Shown here: positions 61,952 through 64,000 of the stretch, piece by piece
Numbering within the stretch: the first letter of the stretch is position 1
Layout of the letters: every line of letters starts with the position of its first letter
Assembly (NCBI GenBank): GCA_910583545.1
Contig: CAJTXM010000004.1
Location: 28,068 to 92,067 of the forward strand
Length of the DNA: 64,000 nt
From: an uncultured Christensenella sp.
Lineage (GTDB): Bacteria > Bacillota > Clostridia > Christensenellales > Borkfalkiaceae
Direction: 5' to 3'
Notes under the pieces: model-generated
Seen by the model: only the letters and a program-made list of their open reading frames with translations
What the model was told of the DNA's origin: nothing
Database searches by the model: none
Program-made: the position numbers and the translations under genes

Positions 61952-63973
61952 TTAATTTCCGTCCGTCTCCGCCACGTCGTCCCCGTCGGCTTCGACTTCG
62001 ACGGTTGCCGCGGTTTCGTCGTTCAAAAGTGCGTCCGCGTCCGTATCGGGCACGTTCGAACGGTCGCGCATTACGGCTTCCGCCATAATTATATCGGCGA
62101 TATCCTCGGCGTCCGTGTCGATCTCAGTCGCCGCCGCAGCCTCCGCGTAGAGCGAGTCTATACTCTTCATTGCCTCGGCGGTGCGCCGCGCTTCCGTCAG
62201 CATTGCGAACACTCCGCGCTCGTAGAGGCACGCCCTCTTTTGAGAATAACTCTTTAAAACATCCGCAAATTCGGGTTTTGCCGAATTGAGATTGAACTCG
62301 AACCGCGAGCTCTCCTTTTTCCTTACCGCCATCTGCGTGCGCTGTTCAATCGGGATATACTCTATCCAGAAAACGGGCACTATGTGCGTGCACCCGTCGC
62401 CCCCGAAACGGGGTATGTAAGTTACTCTCCTTTCTCCGCGGAAAGCGTACGCCGTGATAAGCACCGAATCCGCGTCGCCGTCTTTGCCGACAAGCTCCGT
62501 CTTCAGAATCGACGGCGTCGCCGAACCTGCGGGCTTCAGCAGTTCCTTTTTGAACGAGTTGGCTATCGACTCGTGTTCGTAACAGGAAACGTTGCTCGGA
62601 TACTCTTTCCCGTAAATAAACTCCCTCGCCTTGTGCTGTTGGTACAAAGGTATGCTCATTAGCGGAGCAAGGTCGAAATACAGACTCTTGAAATACGTCG
62701 TATTTATATTGATGAAATTCTTCCGCGCCTCTTCGAAATCGTAGTTCACGAAGTTTACGGGATCGACCTCGTAATCGAAGCCCTGCGCGTGTCGGGTACG
62801 AATATAGTTGAGTTTTTTAATTTTCTTTATGGTGAAATCGTCGCCGTACGGCTCGGGAGTTTTGATAAGCTTCAAAAGACTTTTCTGCGCAAGCGGAGTA
62901 AACAGCATACGGTACTCGACCTCGTTGTCCCTGTCCGTACCGCCGAACAGCGCTTCGAATTCGTCGTTGCCCATTCTCGTATAATTTTCACCTGCCGAAA
63001 CGGCTTTCCGCGCCTTTTTGTCCAGCTTTTTCGACTTCGAAGAAATGTGCTTTTTAAGCTGTTTTTCGTCCATTCCCGTGGCGCCCGACGGCGTCCTCGA
63101 AAAGGTGAGGTTGGGCGCGGCGTCGTTGCCGTATACGAGATAAGTCTCCGTATTGTAAACGGGCTTGGGCTTGCTCACCGACGCGGTAAGAACCTGAGTA
63201 TGATGGACGGTCTTGGAGCCGTCTTTCGTGCGTACAGTCGTCGTCCAGTGTATGGTTATCGCGCCCGTATAAAGCTGACGCGTCCAGCTCTGTTTGAGAT
63301 CTTTTAAAACCACGAACGGATTGCCGAGTATCGCACCCGACTGACAGAACTGCGTGGAACGCGTGCTATCGTCGTTTTTGGAAAAGCCGTAATTTTCATA
63401 GAGATACGCAAACCGCTCCTCGTCGAAGTTGTCGTCCATTTCGATAAGCGGAACGGTCTTGGTGACGAGACTTTGAGGGATATTCCAGTCGTAAAGCGCG
63501 TTGAGCCCTGCCATCTGCGCCCACGCCTCTTTCAGAAGCTTATCGGCTTCCTCCTGCAAAGTTTGGCGTATTTCTTCGTTTTGCTTTATTTTCGGATTTA
63601 TCTTTCTGACTATTAATATTATGAATAAAACAATAAGCGCGACCGCAAGTGAAATTGCGAGTATTCCCGACCACAGCGGTATTCCGCCGTTTATCGAAGA
63701 TATAAGAAGTATCGCTCCGGCAACGCCAAGTATTACGCTCAATATTATAAGGAACAGCCTCAGCGCCTTCGACTTGGAAATAGCCTTTTTGACTCTTTCG
63801 ATATGCGCAATCTTGTGCTTGTAGTCCGTCACCGTTTTCTTATTTGCGGCGACGTCCACCCTGCCCTTTCCGGCAAGAGAGTCGAACAGCTCTTCCGTGT
63901 GCTTCAAATGCAAACTTTTATAAACTTTATTGTAACCGTCCAACGGTTCTAAAAGCGCGTCGCTTTCAGTCAT
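61952..63973 (-). CDS. Large membrane-anchored protein of unknown function, LemA partner
   Basis: 673 residues. Two central transmembrane helices (ALRLFLIILSVILGVAGAILLI and WSGILAISLAVALIVLFIILIV, about 70-125) are flanked by a short N-terminal soluble part and a large C-terminal domain (YVFRGERR-like strands; TGAITIHWTTTVRTKDGSKTV). The tail is strongly acidic with Ala/Asp/Glu/Thr. GAGGG precedes the ATG. Encoded 31 bp upstream of lemA in the same direction, so they likely work together. No named family is asserted. Confidence 0.8.
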   Translation of the reverse strand: MTESDALLEPLDGYNKVYKSLHLKHTEELFDSLAGKGRVDVAANKKTVTDYKHKIAHIERVKKAISKSKALRLFLIILSVILGVAGAILLISSINGGIPLWSGILAISLAVALIVLFIILIVRKINPKIKQNEEIRQTLQEEADKLLKEAWAQMAGLNALYDWNIPQSLVTKTVPLIEMDDNFDEERFAYLYENYGFSKNDDSTRSTQFCQSGAILGNPFVVLKDLKQSWTRQLYTGAITIHWTTTVRTKDGSKTVHHTQVLTASVSKPKPVYNTETYLVYGNDAAPNLTFSRTPSGATGMDEKQLKKHISSKSKKLDKKARKAVSAGENYTRMGNDEFEALFGGTDRDNEVEYRMLFTPLAQKSLLKLIKTPEPYGDDFTIKKIKKLNYIRTRHAQGFDYEVDPVNFVNYDFEEARKNFININTTYFKSLYFDLAPLMSIPLYQQHKAREFIYGKEYPSNVSCYEHESIANSFKKELLKPAGSATPSILKTELVGKDGDADSVLITAYAFRGERRVTYIPRFGGDGCTHIVPVFWIEYIPIEQRTQMAVRKKESSRFEFNLNSAKPEFADVLKSYSQKRACLYERGVFAMLTEARRTAEAMKSIDSLYAEAAAATEIDTDAEDIADIIMAEAVMRDRSNVPDTDADALLNDETAATVEVEADGDDVAETDGN

Positions 63974-64000
63974 ATTGCCCTCTTTCTATCGCCTTTCGGC

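Noticed and set aside
1..64000. tRNA, rRNA and CRISPR arrays
   Set aside because: No cloverleaf-like segments, rRNA stretches or regularly spaced direct repeats were found on reading both strands; the repeats present are the dispersed elements described.

Overview
The window looks like chromosomal DNA of a strictly anaerobic, fermentative member of the Clostridia (Bacillota). Supporting genes are a trimeric NADH/ferredoxin [FeFe] hydrogenase, the oxygen-sensitive class III ribonucleotide reductase NrdDG, the redox repressor Rex, a Na+-type V-ATPase, strong GGAGG ribosome binding sites and TTGACA-N17-TATAAT promoters. An uncultured gut lineage such as Christensenellales is my guess from general character, not something the sequence proves. 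No rRNA, tRNA, CRISPR array, transposase, integrase or phage gene was seen.

Layout. 1-7905 (minus): V-type ATPase operon in the order H-I-K-E-C-F-A-B, with B cut by the window edge. 8074-11597: DUF3737 beta-helix gene, a cluster of DnaA boxes, a radical SAM gene, and two HxlR regulators, one divergent from a nitroreductase. 11703-14132 (minus): rpmG-secE-nusG and rplK-rplA. 14255-19250: hydABC operon flanked by two identical 226-bp copies of a broken secreted-protein gene. 19280-24261: NSS transporter, small lipoprotein with XRE regulator, secreted protein, membrane-anchored XRE regulator. 24258-32248 (minus): RND exporter, rex, dut-nrdG, nrdD with paired NrdR boxes. 32596-37984 (plus): TetR, HdeD-like protein and a two-ATPase ABC exporter. 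38067-43684: surface protein with CxxC and leucine-rich repeats, HNH nuclease, SPFH protein, a trio of small unknown genes, XRE-lipoprotein pair. 43763-47831: DUF2310, glycerol kinase, O-antigen-ligase-like protein. 47885-50445: TldD/TldE protease pair. 50521-60219 (minus): oligopeptide ABC transporter whose ATPases and OppC carry very large insertions. 60521-63973 (minus): KDPG aldolase, LemA and a large membrane-anchored partner.

Three cross-cutting patterns stand out. First, a family of at least seven intergenic elements (full length about 170-190 bp, short forms about 75-100 bp) has several hairpins whose arms differ between copies yet still pair. The 3' hairpin always points at a gene boundary: into the ribosome binding site of a same-strand gene, or into the stop codon of an opposite-strand gene. 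Second, six genes have a -10 box ending 7-9 nt before the start codon and no ribosome binding site, so they probably make leaderless mRNAs. Third, four exact DnaA boxes and one near-match lie within 145 bp at 8923-9067.

Functionally the genes fit an anaerobe that disposes of reductant as H2, may couple ATP to Na+, imports peptides, uses glycerol, and makes deoxynucleotides without oxygen.
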